A DNA stretch of 64,000 nucleotides from Duffyella gerundensis (GTDB lineage Bacteria; Pseudomonadota; Gammaproteobacteria; Enterobacterales; Enterobacteriaceae), in the NCBI RefSeq assembly GCF_001517405.1, contig NZ_LN907828.1, positions 124,001-188,000 of the forward strand. The letters are read 5' to 3'. Below the pieces are notes generated by a model. That model did no database searches. It saw only the letters and a program-made list of their open reading frames with translations, and was not told where the DNA came from. The number at the start of each line of letters is the position of its first letter. The first letter of the stretch is position 1. Below, piece by piece: positions 16,397 to 25,858 of this stretch. Position numbers and translations under genes: made by a program.

Positions 16397-17160
16397 CGTA
16401 ACTGCTCCTGATAACGGGCAAGAAACGCGCGGTCCGCTTCGCCATCCTGCAACAGCAACTGACGCAGGCGACCGTGCGGATTGGCCATGATTGCGCTGAG
16501 CGACCCGCTCTCTATCAGCCGTCCCGACTCCAGCAGCGCGGCACCGTGACAGATGCGCTTCACCACCGCCATTTCATGCGTGATTAACACCACGGTGATA
16601 TTCAGCTGGCGTTGCAGGCTGGCCAGCAGATCGAGAATCGACAGCGTGGTGTCCGGGTCGAGCGCGCTGGTCGCCTCATCGCATAACAGATAGCGCGGTT
16701 CAGCGGCCAGCGCTCGGGCAATGCCTACGCGCTGTTTTTGCCCGCCCGAGAGTTGCGAAGGCCAGACGTCAGCGTAGCCTTCCAGCCCAACCAGCGTCAG
16801 CAGCGCGTCCACTCGTGCGCCACGCCGTGCGGCGGGCACACCGGCGATCTGCAACGGCAGTGCGATGTTCTCGCCCACCGTGCGTGCGTGCAGCAGGTTA
16901 AAATGTTGAAAAATCATGCCCATTTGCCGCCGCTGGGCGCGCAGTTCGCGCAGGCTGAGCCGATTGATATCCTCGCCGTCAATCACTACCCTGCCCGCAT
17001 CGGGCTGCTCCAGCCGGTTCAGACACCGCAATAGCGTACTTTTTCCCGCTCCGCTGCGGCCAAGGATGCCGAAAATGGCGCCGGTCTCAATCTCGAAAGA
17101 GACATCCAGCAGCGCGGATTTATCACCATAGCGCTTGTTTAACGCCTCAATGCTAATCAT
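16384..17160 (-). CDS. MetN-like ABC importer ATP-binding protein
   Basis: A 258-residue ATPase: Walker A GRSGAGKST near residue 36, signature LSGGQKQRVGIARAL, Walker B YLLCDEATSALD, and the H-loop TVVLITHEM. It is shorter than E. coli MetN (about 343 residues) and lacks the C-terminal NIL-type ACT domain through which methionine inhibits uptake. That feedback is therefore probably missing. The gene overlaps the binding-protein gene upstream and the permease gene downstream. Start at ATG 17160 (MISIEALNKRYG); ATG 17169 is possible. Confidence 0.87.
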   Translation of the reverse strand: MISIEALNKRYGDKSALLDVSFEIETGAIFGILGRSGAGKSTLLRCLNRLEQPDAGRVVIDGEDINRLSLRELRAQRRQMGMIFQHFNLLHARTVGENIALPLQIAGVPAARRGARVDALLTLVGLEGYADVWPSQLSGGQKQRVGIARALAAEPRYLLCDEATSALDPDTTLSILDLLASLQRQLNITVVLITHEMAVVKRICHGAALLESGRLIESGSLSAIMANPHGRLRQLLLQDGEADRAFLARYQEQLRCVA

Positions 17161-17947
17161 GCTGCTCATCCACGACCGGGATCACCGATCCGTTGTAATG
17201 CTGACGAATAAACGCCGCCACTTTTGGCGAGCGCAAATCTTTTGCCAGCCGCAGGATGCGCGGATCTTTCGCCAGCGACGGCGTGGTTACCAGTAGATTG
17301 GCATAGGGATTATTCGTGGCGGATTCCAGCGCCAGCGCATCTTTTGCTGGCACCAGGCCCGCCTCCAGCGCGTAGTTGCCGTTGATCACCGCCGCATCGA
17401 CATCATCCAGCGCCCGAGGAATTTGCGGCGATTCGATCTCCACAATTTTAATCTTTTTAGGATTAGCGCTGATGTCCGCTGGCGTCAGCAGGCTGGTGGC
17501 TGCGCCTTTCAGGGTAATCAGTCCGCTCTGCTGCAGCAGCAGCAGCGCGCGGCTCAGGTTAGTGGTGTTGTTCGGCACGGCGATGCGCGCCCCCTCCGGC
17601 AACGCAGCCAGCGTTTTGATTTTGCTGGAATAGAGCCCCAGCGGCTCAATGTGCACCGCGGCGGCTACCGCAAAGGTTTTGCCCAGCGCCTTTTCCTGAT
17701 CGTGCAGATAAGGAAGATGCTGGAAGTAGTTGGCATCGACGTCGCCAGCGGCCAGCAGCTCATTGGCATTCACGCCATTGCTCAACTCGGTAATGTTGAG
17801 ATCGAGGCCGGGGTCCAGCGTTTTGACATACTCCAGAATTTCAGCATGCGGCACCGGATCGGCGGCGATGCGCAACGGCGCGGCGTTAACCGCCTGCGCG
17901 ACCAGCAGGGTCAGCGCCGCCAGCGGTAAAGCGAATCCTTTTTTCAT
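17153..17947 (-). CDS. MetQ-like (NlpA family) periplasmic binding protein
   Basis: 264 residues, with a Sec signal ending NAA near residue 23 and the typical opening LRIAADPVPHAEILEYVK. E. coli MetQ is a lipoprotein, but this protein has no lipobox cysteine and should be soluble in the periplasm. Family-typical segments YFQHLPYLHD and AVINGNYALEAGL are present. It is the second gene of the operon, 14 bases after the oxygenase gene, and overlaps the ATPase gene. Ligand specificity is uncertain. Confidence 0.86.
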   Translation of the reverse strand: MKKGFALPLAALTLLVAQAVNAAPLRIAADPVPHAEILEYVKTLDPGLDLNITELSNGVNANELLAAGDVDANYFQHLPYLHDQEKALGKTFAVAAAVHIEPLGLYSSKIKTLAALPEGARIAVPNNTTNLSRALLLLQQSGLITLKGAATSLLTPADISANPKKIKIVEIESPQIPRALDDVDAAVINGNYALEAGLVPAKDALALESATNNPYANLLVTTPSLAKDPRILRLAKDLRSPKVAAFIRQHYNGSVIPVVDEQHD

Positions 17948-17961
17948 ATTTCTCTCCCTAA

Positions 17962-18993
17962 TCAGACGCTGGCGGTGTCGCGCAGGTAATCAGCATAGAA
18001 GCGTTGCGCAACGTCAGGATGAGAGCGCAAACGGCCTTTGAGGTAGTTCCAGCCCACGTCGCGCAGTAGCGGATTGAGCGGATCGCTGGCCGGTCCCTGT
18101 GCCAGCCGCGCCAGCGAATCGGGCAGCTGATACACCGGCACCACCGCGCCCAGCTCGGCGCCGAGGAAAAAGGCCACGGAAAGCCGTTGCCGATCGGCAG
18201 GCGGAGAAACCACCCGATGCACGGTAGCGCGCAGATAACCATTGGTTGCCAGCTCCAGTAGCTCGCCGATGTTCACCACGAATGCACCCGGCAGCGGCGT
18301 GGCATCGACCCAGCGATCCGGCGCAACTTCAACCTGCAAACCCGGCTGATCATCCTGCAGCAGGAAGGTCAGAAATCCCGAGTCTTTGTGCGCGCCGACG
18401 CCCTGCCGCGAGCCATTATCCGGCCTGCCGGGATAACGAATCAGCTTCACGTGCTCATTGGGCAGCGCGCCGTAGAGGTTATCGAAGGCGTTGTGCGGCA
18501 GATGCAGCGCATCGGCAAAGGCGCGCAGCAGCTCAAGCGCCATCGCGGTCATCGCCTGTTGCCATTCAGTTAGCACCTGCTGCAATTCTGGCAGCGCCTG
18601 CGGCCACTGATTAGGGCCCTGCAGCCGCGCCCAGGCGGGCGTCCCGGCGGTCAGCGGCAGTGCCGGGCGCTCGGCACCGATATCAAACTGTTCGCGGTAG
18701 TCGGGCTGGCTGCGGGTGATCTCCGAGCCTTCCAGATTGTAGCCACGAAAATGCGGTGACTGCGCCATCTGCACGCTGAGCTTTTCCGCCTGCGGCAGGG
18801 CAAAAAATGCCCGTGATACCTGTTGTACCACGGCCAGCAGTTGCGAATCGATGCCGTGATTAGTGAGATAAAAAAAGCCGACCTCGCGGGCCGCCTTACT
18901 TAGCTGGGTATGGATCTGTTGCCGTTCCGCTTCGTCACCCTGTAACAGCGCGAAGTCGATAACCGGCAGGGCAACGGCATTACTTTTGCTCAT
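17962..18993 (-). CDS. 2-oxoglutarate/Fe(II) oxygenase, isopenicillin N synthase-like
   Basis: A 343-residue cytoplasmic dioxygenase with the N-terminal DIOX_N pattern (IDFALLQGDE, REVGFFYLTNHGI) and a double-stranded beta-helix core. The metal triad is visible as GAHKDSG (H and D) and TVHRVVSP (H), and the 2-oxoglutarate-binding arginine as RQRLSVAFF. It is the first gene of an operon with a MetQNI-like importer, so it probably oxidises the imported compound. The start at 18993 follows AGGAG by seven bases. The same group includes ethylene-forming enzyme and IPNS-like proteins, so substrate is unknown. Confidence 0.88.
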   Translation of the reverse strand: MSKSNAVALPVIDFALLQGDEAERQQIHTQLSKAAREVGFFYLTNHGIDSQLLAVVQQVSRAFFALPQAEKLSVQMAQSPHFRGYNLEGSEITRSQPDYREQFDIGAERPALPLTAGTPAWARLQGPNQWPQALPELQQVLTEWQQAMTAMALELLRAFADALHLPHNAFDNLYGALPNEHVKLIRYPGRPDNGSRQGVGAHKDSGFLTFLLQDDQPGLQVEVAPDRWVDATPLPGAFVVNIGELLELATNGYLRATVHRVVSPPADRQRLSVAFFLGAELGAVVPVYQLPDSLARLAQGPASDPLNPLLRDVGWNYLKGRLRSHPDVAQRFYADYLRDTASV

Positions 18994-19145
18994 CATTGCT
19001 CTCCTGAAAGGGTATGACGCCACTCTGCCAGTCGGCTGCGCTTTCATCTATTAAGTTAAACTGCTATGCATAGTGAAAATTCCGCATAACAAACAGGAAG
19101 AGGTAAAAATGAGGCTGAAAAGCGGCGAACGCGCGGGGAAAAGGC

Positions 19146-19175
19146 AAAAAAAACGCGGCAGGTATCGCTGCCGCG
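19146..19175 (-). terminator. Terminator after fumarase
   Basis: On the minus strand CGCGGCAG-CGATAC-CTGCCGCG is followed by eight T. It lies about 40 bases beyond the fumarase stop and is a textbook intrinsic terminator. Confidence 0.88.
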
Positions 19176-19214
19176 TGAAGGGAATTCAGGCCTGTTTAGC
19201 CTGATGTCGCAACT

Positions 19215-20861
19215 TTACTTAACGCATTTCGCACACTGATTGCGCTGAAGCTGGTGGAAGAAGTCGTTGCCTTTGTCATCCACGAGGATAAACGCCGGGA
19301 AATTCTCCACTTCAATTTTCCAGATCGCTTCCATACCCAGCTCGGCATATTCCAGGCATTCCAGCTTTTTGATGCTCTGCTGCGCCAGCACCGCTGCCGG
19401 GCCGCCAATGCTGCCAAGATAGAAACCGCCATGCTTCTGGCAGGCGTCAGTCACCTGCTGGCTACGGTTGCCTTTGGCCAGCATGATTTTGCTGCCGCCG
19501 TGAGATTGCAGCAGATCGACGTAGCTGTCCATGCGCCCTGCGGTGGTCGGGCCGAGCGAACCCGATGCGTAACCTTCCGGGGTTTTAGCCGGACCGGCGT
19601 AATAAACCGGATGATCTTTGATGTACTGTGGCAGACCTTCGCCATTGTCGATGCGCTCTTTCAGCTTCGCATGCGCAATATCACGCGCCACGATGATGGT
19701 GCCGCTCAGCGACAAACGCGTGGAAACCGGATAGCGAGACAGCTGGGCCAGAATCTCCTCCATCGGACGGTTCAGATCAACGTGCTGCACATCGCCTTCG
19801 CCCTGCTCACGCAGCGCCTGCGGAATGTACTGGCCTGGATTCTCTTCCAGCTTCTCAATCCAGATACCGTCGCGGTTGATTTTGGCTTTGATATTGCGGT
19901 CAGCGGAGCAGGAGACGCCCATGCCCACCGGGCAGGAGGCACCGTGACGCGGCAGGCGCACCACACGAATATCATGGGCAAAGTATTTGCCGCCGAACTG
20001 TGCGCCGATACCCAGCTCCTGCGCCGCTTCCAGCAGCTCCTGTTCCAGCTGACGATCGCGGAACGCCTGACCATGTTCATTACCTTCAGCAGGCAGGCCG
20101 TCGTAATAGTGCGTCGAGGCCAGCTTCACCGTTTTCAGCGTGCTCTCTGCTGAGGTGCCGCCAATCACAAAAGCGATGTGGTACGGCGGACAGGCTGCGG
20201 TACCCAGCGAACGCATTTTCTCTACCAGATACGCTTTCAGCTTGCCCGGCGACAGCAGCGCCTTGGTTTCCTGATAAAGATAGGTTTTGTTGGCTGACCC
20301 GCCGCCTTTGGCGATGCAGAGGAATTTGTATTCATCGCCATCAACGCTGTAGAGATCGATCTGCGCCGGCAGGTTTGAACCGGTGTTGACCTCTTTATAC
20401 ATATCCAGCGCGGCGTTCTGTGAATAGCGCAGATTGTCTTCGATGTAGGTGTTATAGACGCCGCGGGACAGTGCGGCTTCATCGCCGCCGCCGGTCCAGA
20501 CGCGCTGGCCTTTTTTACCCATGATGATCGCCGTGCCGGTATCCTGACAGGTTGGCAGCACGCCTTTGGCGGCGATCTCGGAATTTTTCAGAAACTGCAG
20601 CGCAACATATTTGTCATTCTCGCTGGCTTCGTCGTCGTGCAGGATGGAAGCAACCTGCTGCTGATGCGCCGGACGCAGCATAAAAGCCGCATCATGAAAC
20701 GCGTGCTGCGCCAGCAAGGTTAACGCCTGCGGATCGACTTTCAGCATCTCCTGGCCGTTGAAGTGATCAACGGAGACATAGTCTCGGCTCAGCAGATAAT
20801 ATTCAGTGTCATCGTGGGCGACTGGGAACGGATTTTGGTAGAAGAAAGGTTTATCAGACAT
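19215..20861 (-). CDS. Class I fumarate hydratase (FumA/FumB type)
   Basis: A 548-residue cytoplasmic iron-sulfur enzyme interconverting fumarate and L-malate. The three [4Fe-4S] ligands fall exactly where E. coli FumA has them: C105 in LPTCQDTG, C224 in TAACPPYH and C318 in VSCSADRN. The C-terminal beta domain (TPEGYASGSLGPTTAGRMDSY) is complete. It lies downstream of a dicarboxylate transporter on the same strand and opposite a fumarate reductase-like gene, which points to the anaerobic FumB role. Class I enzymes are oxygen-sensitive, which fits the nearby FNR box. The start ATG at 20861 follows GAGTGAGAAACA. Confidence 0.93.
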   Translation of the reverse strand: MSDKPFFYQNPFPVAHDDTEYYLLSRDYVSVDHFNGQEMLKVDPQALTLLAQHAFHDAAFMLRPAHQQQVASILHDDEASENDKYVALQFLKNSEIAAKGVLPTCQDTGTAIIMGKKGQRVWTGGGDEAALSRGVYNTYIEDNLRYSQNAALDMYKEVNTGSNLPAQIDLYSVDGDEYKFLCIAKGGGSANKTYLYQETKALLSPGKLKAYLVEKMRSLGTAACPPYHIAFVIGGTSAESTLKTVKLASTHYYDGLPAEGNEHGQAFRDRQLEQELLEAAQELGIGAQFGGKYFAHDIRVVRLPRHGASCPVGMGVSCSADRNIKAKINRDGIWIEKLEENPGQYIPQALREQGEGDVQHVDLNRPMEEILAQLSRYPVSTRLSLSGTIIVARDIAHAKLKERIDNGEGLPQYIKDHPVYYAGPAKTPEGYASGSLGPTTAGRMDSYVDLLQSHGGSKIMLAKGNRSQQVTDACQKHGGFYLGSIGGPAAVLAQQSIKKLECLEYAELGMEAIWKIEVENFPAFILVDDKGNDFFHQLQRNQCAKCVK

Positions 20862-20885
20862 TGTTTCTCACTCAGAAATGTGTGC

Positions 20886-20956
20886 CTCCGCAGTGCGGAG
20901 CGGCGAGCCAGATCGTTAGTTATTATCCTGTCAGCCCGATACGCCAGGCTGACAGG
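20886..20956. other. Two hairpins between the transporter and fumarase genes
   Basis: CTCCGCA-G-TGCGGAG (20886-20900) and CCTGTCAGCC/GGCTGACAGG (20927-20936 and 20947-20956) are perfect stems in the 125-base gap. Neither has a T tract on the coding strand, so they probably shape mRNA stability rather than end transcription. Confidence 0.55.
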
Positions 20957-20986
20957 TGCTGGCAGAATACTATCTTACCTCGGCAA

Positions 20987-22498
20987 TCAGAACATCAATA
21001 CCATCCACGGATAGGCGATTAACATCAGACCCGCCAGGAAGATAGCGCCGAAAATAGTGCCCAACCGCCAGTAATCTTTGGTTGGCAGATAGCCGCTGCC
21101 GTAATAAATCGGGCTTGGGCCGGTACCGTACGGTGTGATGATGCCCATCAGACCCAGTGACGTCACCATCATTAAGCAGAACACCGGCATATTGATGCCC
21201 GGAATCGAGGCAGCAATGGTCAGCATCGCAGGCAGCAGCGCGGTGGTGTGCGCGGTGGTGCTGGCAAACAGGTAGTGCAGGATAAAGAAGGCCACCAGCA
21301 GCATTACCGCGGCCACGTTGGGCTGAATACCACTCAGGAGATGCGCGCCCTCTTTACCCAGCCAGGCGATGAAGCCCACCCGCGCCAGACCATCCGCCAG
21401 CGCTACCAGAGTGGCAAACCACGCGAAGGTATTCCAGGCCGGTTTATTGCTGGTGATATCGTTCCAGTTGAGCACGCCGGTCCACAGCATCAGCACGATG
21501 ACCAGCAGCGCCGCCATTGCCGGTTCAATCCACGCGGTGGCAAAAATCCACATGCCCAGCGCGCTACAGACAAACAGCAGCAGCAAGATTTCGTTACGTG
21601 ACAGCTTGCCCAGTTTCACCAGTTCGCTGCTCGCCCAACGCGGCACTTCGTCGTTGATCTTCACTTCCGGCGGATAGAACCAGTACGCCAGCAGCGGCAT
21701 GGTCAGAATCAGCAGCAGACCGAGTGGCAGGAAGGCGATAAACCAGCTGCCCCAGGAGATTTCAAAACCGATAATGCTTTTCACCAGTGCCAGTGCCAGC
21801 AGGTTAGGTGCCAGCGCAGAGAGGAACATGGAGCTGGTGATACAGGCTGCGGTAATCGCCACCCACATCAGATAGGAGCCGATTTTGCGCGCGCTGGGGT
21901 CGTTGGGTTTGGAGCCGTACAGCGGCGGCAGGTTGGCAATAATCGGGTAGATGGTGCCGCCGCTGCGTGCGGTATTGGAAGGGGTAAACGGTGCCAGCAG
22001 CAGATCGGCAAAGGTGATGGCATAACCCAGCGTCAGGCTGCGACGGCCCAGATATTTCACCAGTATCAGCGCCAGGCGGCGTCCAAACTGAGTCTTATCG
22101 TAACCGGCGGCGAACATAAAGGCGCCGAAGATCAGCCAGACGGTGGAGTTACCGAAGCCACTGACCGCCCACTTAAACGACTCGCTGGCGAGTTTAAACT
22201 TCGGCGCCGCCATTTCAGCCGGGCTGAACAGCAGCCACTGACTGAACAAGGCGATGACCACCACGCCGGTCAGACCGATCACCGCGCCGGGCAGCGGTTC
22301 AAAGATCAAACCGACAATCACGCCAACGAAAATGGCGAAGAAGTGCCATGCGTAGGGTTCCAACCCTTCAGGCACCGGCACCAGCAGCAGCAGAACCGCC
22401 ACCAGCACCGGCAGGATCATGAAAATCGGCGATTTTTTGGTTTTGGGTGGAGCAGCAGGTGCTGCGCCCGTTTCACTCTTAACGGTTGTCTGTTTCAT
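20987..22498 (-). CDS. DASS-family dicarboxylate transporter (TtdT/CitT-like)
   Basis: A 503-residue polytopic membrane protein of the divalent anion:Na+ symporter family. Both substrate-loop signatures are seen: APFTPSNTARSGGTIYPI in the first half and ASTTAHTTALLPAM with ITPYGTGPSPIYYGSGY in the second. In this CitT/TtdT branch, members exchange an incoming C4/C6 acid (citrate, tartrate, malate, fumarate) for succinate. The fumarase gene follows, and fumarate reductase is divergent, so malate or fumarate in and succinate out is the likely traffic. ATG 22498 is used; an in-frame TTG at 22513 has no ribosome site either. Confidence 0.9.
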   Translation of the reverse strand: MKQTTVKSETGAAPAAPPKTKKSPIFMILPVLVAVLLLLVPVPEGLEPYAWHFFAIFVGVIVGLIFEPLPGAVIGLTGVVVIALFSQWLLFSPAEMAAPKFKLASESFKWAVSGFGNSTVWLIFGAFMFAAGYDKTQFGRRLALILVKYLGRRSLTLGYAITFADLLLAPFTPSNTARSGGTIYPIIANLPPLYGSKPNDPSARKIGSYLMWVAITAACITSSMFLSALAPNLLALALVKSIIGFEISWGSWFIAFLPLGLLLILTMPLLAYWFYPPEVKINDEVPRWASSELVKLGKLSRNEILLLLFVCSALGMWIFATAWIEPAMAALLVIVLMLWTGVLNWNDITSNKPAWNTFAWFATLVALADGLARVGFIAWLGKEGAHLLSGIQPNVAAVMLLVAFFILHYLFASTTAHTTALLPAMLTIAASIPGINMPVFCLMMVTSLGLMGIITPYGTGPSPIYYGSGYLPTKDYWRLGTIFGAIFLAGLMLIAYPWMVLMF

Positions 22499-22682
22499 AG
22501 TAGTTATCTGCAAGGTTGAAAAGAATGCGATTTGCGCCCCGATACTTCACTTATTTCTTATGGTTTTTATTTTTTGCGATTTTTGCATCGCGACGCCGTT
22601 AATTTGGAGTCGTCCTTTAATGTTGATATGAATTATCTCATAAGGACTTTGTTATATGATGCGTAATATCTGAAATTAAAAA

Positions 22683-22696
22683 TTGATCTGGATCAA
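22683..22696. promoter_or_regulatory. Perfect FNR box
   Basis: TTGAT-CTGG-ATCAA matches the FNR consensus TTGATNNNNATCAA at all ten defined positions. Its centre is about 45 bases upstream of the start expected from the minus-strand TATAAC element. That is close to the -41.5 position of FNR-activated promoters and implies anaerobic induction of the transporter-fumarase operon. Confidence 0.75.
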
Positions 22697-22962
22697 TAAA
22701 CCAGAGTAATGCCACTGTTTTTAAACGACCTTTGCCACGAAATGACAATACGATGTCACTCCCGTTAATCTTTTACAAAAAAACGGGATACTCAGCAACG
22801 AAATACTCATTGCAACCCCTTGTATTTATTGTATAAAAACCATAAATATCAAAAGATTGCTTTTTGCTTACTATTGATTAACAATTAAGATAAATATCCT
22901 TATCATTTTTGTCAAACTTTAATCATAATTGAAATTTAGCATCAATTATCCCTATTTAATAC

Positions 22963-22991
22963 TTATCAAGATCACAGAAAAGGGATATATT
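22963..22991 (+). promoter_or_regulatory. Predicted sigma-70 promoter of the fumarate reductase gene
   Basis: TTATCA (22963-22968), a 17-base spacer and TATATT (22986-22991) resemble -35 and -10 elements. Transcription would begin near 22998, leaving a leader of about 75 bases. Confidence 0.45.
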
Positions 22992-23072
22992 ATCAGGCAT
23001 GAAGTCGGACCACTTATTTAAATAAAAGCGTCCACTAAAGCATCCTGCACATTTATATTGGAGTCGATCCTG

Positions 23073-25850
23073 ATGAATACGCTCACCCCTATTCTTAATC
23101 CTCTTACCTTGCCCAATGGCGCCGTATTAAAAAACCGCCTGCTGATGGCCCCCATGACCACCTGCACCGGCTTCTATGACGGCACGGTAACCAGTGAGCT
23201 GGTGGAGTATTACCGCGCTCGCGCGGGCAGCATCGGCACCGTGATCGTGGAGTGCTGCTTTATCGATCCCAAAGGTCCGGCCTTTCCCGGCGCCATCGCC
23301 ATCGACAGCGACAATAAAATTCCTGGTCTGAAACGCATCGCCGACGCCATCAAATCAGAAGGCTCGACTTCTATCCTGCAGATCTATCATGGCGGCCGCA
23401 TGGTAGAACCCGAGCTGATTGGCGGCAGAACGCCGGTTGCGCCCAGCGCCATCGCCGCACCGCGTGAAGGCGCCACCACCCCGCAGGCGCTGACCGCCGA
23501 AGAAGTGGACGTGATGATCACCAAGTTTGGCGACGCGGTGAATCGCGCCATCAAGGCGGGCTTCGACGGCGTGGAGATTCATGGCGCCAATACCTATCTG
23601 ATTCAGCAGTTCTACTCCCCCAACTCCAACCAGCGCGATGACAAATGGGGCGGCAGCCGCGAAAATCGCGCACGCTTCCCGCTGGAAGTGTTGGAAATCA
23701 CCCATAAGATGGCGGACCGTTTCGCGCATAACTCTTTCATCATCGGCTATCGCTTTTCACCGGAAGAGATTGAAGTGCCCGGCATCCGCTTCGACGACAC
23801 GCTGTGGCTGCTGGAAAAACTGGCGGCGCGCGGCCTCGATTATGTACACTTTTCCGTTGGCCAGCTGCTGCGCCCTTCTATCGTTGATACCAGCGACCCG
23901 ACGCCGCTGATCACCAAATATCTGGCGCGCCGCTCAGAGACGCTGGCTAAAGTCCCGGTTATCGGCGTTGGCGGCGTAGTCAATAAAGCCGATGCCGAAA
24001 TGGCGCTGGAGCACGGCTACGACTTAGTGGCGATCGGTAAAGCGTGCATCGCCTATCCCGACTGGACCGACCGCATCATCAACAACCAGCATCTTGAGCT
24101 GTTTATCGACAGCACCCAACGCGAAGCGCTGACTATCCCGGAACCGCTGTGGCGCTTCTCGCTGGTGGACGCCATGATCCGCGACGTCAGCGATACCGGC
24201 CGCAAATACAAAGCGGGCGTCTATCAGGAGAAAGTCGAGGCGGAAGCGTTGAAGCTGAAAATCAACGTCACGCTGGATACCGACCGTATCACCGACATCT
24301 CACTGGTGCCGGACGAATCACTCGACGTCGATTTCACCACCACCTTCGAGAGCCTGCGCAGCCGCATTCTGGTGGCCAACAGCCCGCACGTTGACGCCAT
24401 TACCGGTGCCACCACGCAGAGTGAAGCGCTGAAAAAAGCGGTTTCCCGCGCGCTGACCACCTCCAGTAAAGCGCACGTCATTGAAGAAGGTGGCAATCCG
24501 CAGGCGCCGCAAAATTACGATGTCGTTGTTATCGGTAGCGGCGGTGCTGGCCTGGCCGCGGCGATTCAGGCGCACGATGAAGGTGCCCGCGTGGTGATCA
24601 TCGAAAAAATGCCGACTATCGGCGGGAACACCATTAAAGCCTCGGTGGGCATGAACGCGGCGGAAACCCGCTTCCAGAAAATTAAAGGCATCCTCGATAG
24701 CAAAGAGCTGTTCTATGAAGAGACGCTGAAAGGCGGCAAATTTAAAAACAACCCTGAACTGCTGAAAGAGTTTGTTGAGCTGGCGCCGAAGGCGATTGAC
24801 TGGCTCGATGAGCATGGCATCCAGCTCAATGACATCACCATCACCGGCGGCATGAGCATCGACCGCACGCACCGCCCGGCTGACCGCTCTGCGGTGGGTG
24901 GCTTCCTGATCAGCGGCCTGGTGAAAAACCTTAACCAGCGCAATATTGAAGTGCTGCTGGAGACCTCCGTTGAAGAGATCCTGTGTGACAACGGCGTGGT
25001 TACCGGCGTGAAAGTGGTGGATGAATATAACGACAGCCGCATCCTGAACGCGAAAAGCGTGATTGTGGCTACCGGCGGCTTCAGCGCCAACCGTGAAATG
25101 GTGGTCAGCTACCGTCCTGAGCTGGATGGCTTTGTCACCACCAACCACAAAGGCGCTACCGGCAGCGGTATCGCGATGCTGCAACACATTGGTGCTGGCA
25201 CCGTGGACATGGGCGAAATCCAGATTCACCCCACCGTGGAACAGACCACCTCGTATCTAATTTCTGAATCCATTCGCGGCGGCGGTGCCATCCTCGTCAG
25301 TCAGGCGGGCAAGCGCTTCTACAACGAAATGGAAACCCGTGACAAAGTCTCTGCGCAAATCATCGCCCTGCCGGAGAAAAGTGCCTGGATTATCTTTGAC
25401 GACCAGGTGCGTAGCGGCAACAAAGCGGCCGACGAATACATTGCCAAAGGCTTTGTGATCAGCGCGCCAACGCCGCATGAGCTGGCGGTCAAACTCAATA
25501 TGGATCAGGAAACGCTGCAAACCACGCTGGGCCGTTACAACGAATGTGTAATTCAGCAGAAAGATGAGGATTTTGGCCGCACTACTGCGCTGCGCCATCC
25601 GATTAATCAGGGTCCTTATTATGCTATCCGCATCGCCCCCGGCGTGCACCACACCATGGGCGGCGTGACCATCAACCTGGATACCGCGGTGCTCAATGAG
25701 CAGCAACAGCCGATTCAGGGTGCCTGGGCAGCCGGTGAAGTAGTCGGCGGCATTCACGGCGCTAACCGCATCGGCGGTAATGCGGTGGCGGATATCATCA
25801 TCTTTGGTATTCTGGCCGGACGCAACGCAGCGGCGATGGCCCTGCGTTAA
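23073..25850 (+). CDS. NADH-dependent fumarate reductase, OYE-FMN_bind-FAD fusion
   Basis: A 925-residue three-domain cytoplasmic flavoprotein without signal peptide or haem motifs. Residues 1-370 are an Old Yellow Enzyme barrel (EIHGAN at 168-173). Residues 375-465 are an FMN_bind domain with the flavinylation motif D441-A-I-T-G-A-T447, where T447 should carry FMN. Residues 482-925 are a flavocytochrome c-like FAD domain (VVVIGSGGAGLAAA). Candidate fumarate-site residues H600, R735 (SIRGGGA), H860 (HHTMGG) and R899 (GANRIGGN) are present. The layout matches the Klebsiella KPK_2907-type NADH:fumarate reductase; acrylate or cinnamate reductases share it. ATG 23073 follows GGAG by nine bases. 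apbE follows. Confidence 0.88.
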   Translation: MNTLTPILNPLTLPNGAVLKNRLLMAPMTTCTGFYDGTVTSELVEYYRARAGSIGTVIVECCFIDPKGPAFPGAIAIDSDNKIPGLKRIADAIKSEGSTSILQIYHGGRMVEPELIGGRTPVAPSAIAAPREGATTPQALTAEEVDVMITKFGDAVNRAIKAGFDGVEIHGANTYLIQQFYSPNSNQRDDKWGGSRENRARFPLEVLEITHKMADRFAHNSFIIGYRFSPEEIEVPGIRFDDTLWLLEKLAARGLDYVHFSVGQLLRPSIVDTSDPTPLITKYLARRSETLAKVPVIGVGGVVNKADAEMALEHGYDLVAIGKACIAYPDWTDRIINNQHLELFIDSTQREALTIPEPLWRFSLVDAMIRDVSDTGRKYKAGVYQEKVEAEALKLKINVTLDTDRITDISLVPDESLDVDFTTTFESLRSRILVANSPHVDAITGATTQSEALKKAVSRALTTSSKAHVIEEGGNPQAPQNYDVVVIGSGGAGLAAAIQAHDEGARVVIIEKMPTIGGNTIKASVGMNAAETRFQKIKGILDSKELFYEETLKGGKFKNNPELLKEFVELAPKAIDWLDEHGIQLNDITITGGMSIDRTHRPADRSAVGGFLISGLVKNLNQRNIEVLLETSVEEILCDNGVVTGVKVVDEYNDSRILNAKSVIVATGGFSANREMVVSYRPELDGFVTTNHKGATGSGIAMLQHIGAGTVDMGEIQIHPTVEQTTSYLISESIRGGGAILVSQAGKRFYNEMETRDKVSAQIIALPEKSAWIIFDDQVRSGNKAADEYIAKGFVISAPTPHELAVKLNMDQETLQTTLGRYNECVIQQKDEDFGRTTALRHPINQGPYYAIRIAPGVHHTMGGVTINLDTAVLNEQQQPIQGAWAAGEVVGGIHGANRIGGNAVADIIIFGILAGRNAAAMALR

Positions 25851-25858
25851 GCGCTCAA

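Larger units (their letters stand above)
22499..23072. other. Divergent control region of the fumarate module
   Basis: 574 AT-rich bases with no gene. It contains a perfect FNR box and a sigma-70-like promoter facing the flavoprotein gene, both listed separately. The minus-strand sequence TATAAC at 22656-22651 is a possible -10 element for the transporter-fumarase operon. Confidence 0.6.

Noticed and set aside
22962..22975. CTTATCAAGATCAC as a second FNR box
   Set aside because: Only seven of ten defined positions match, and it overlaps the -35 element of the predicted promoter rather than lying near -41.5.
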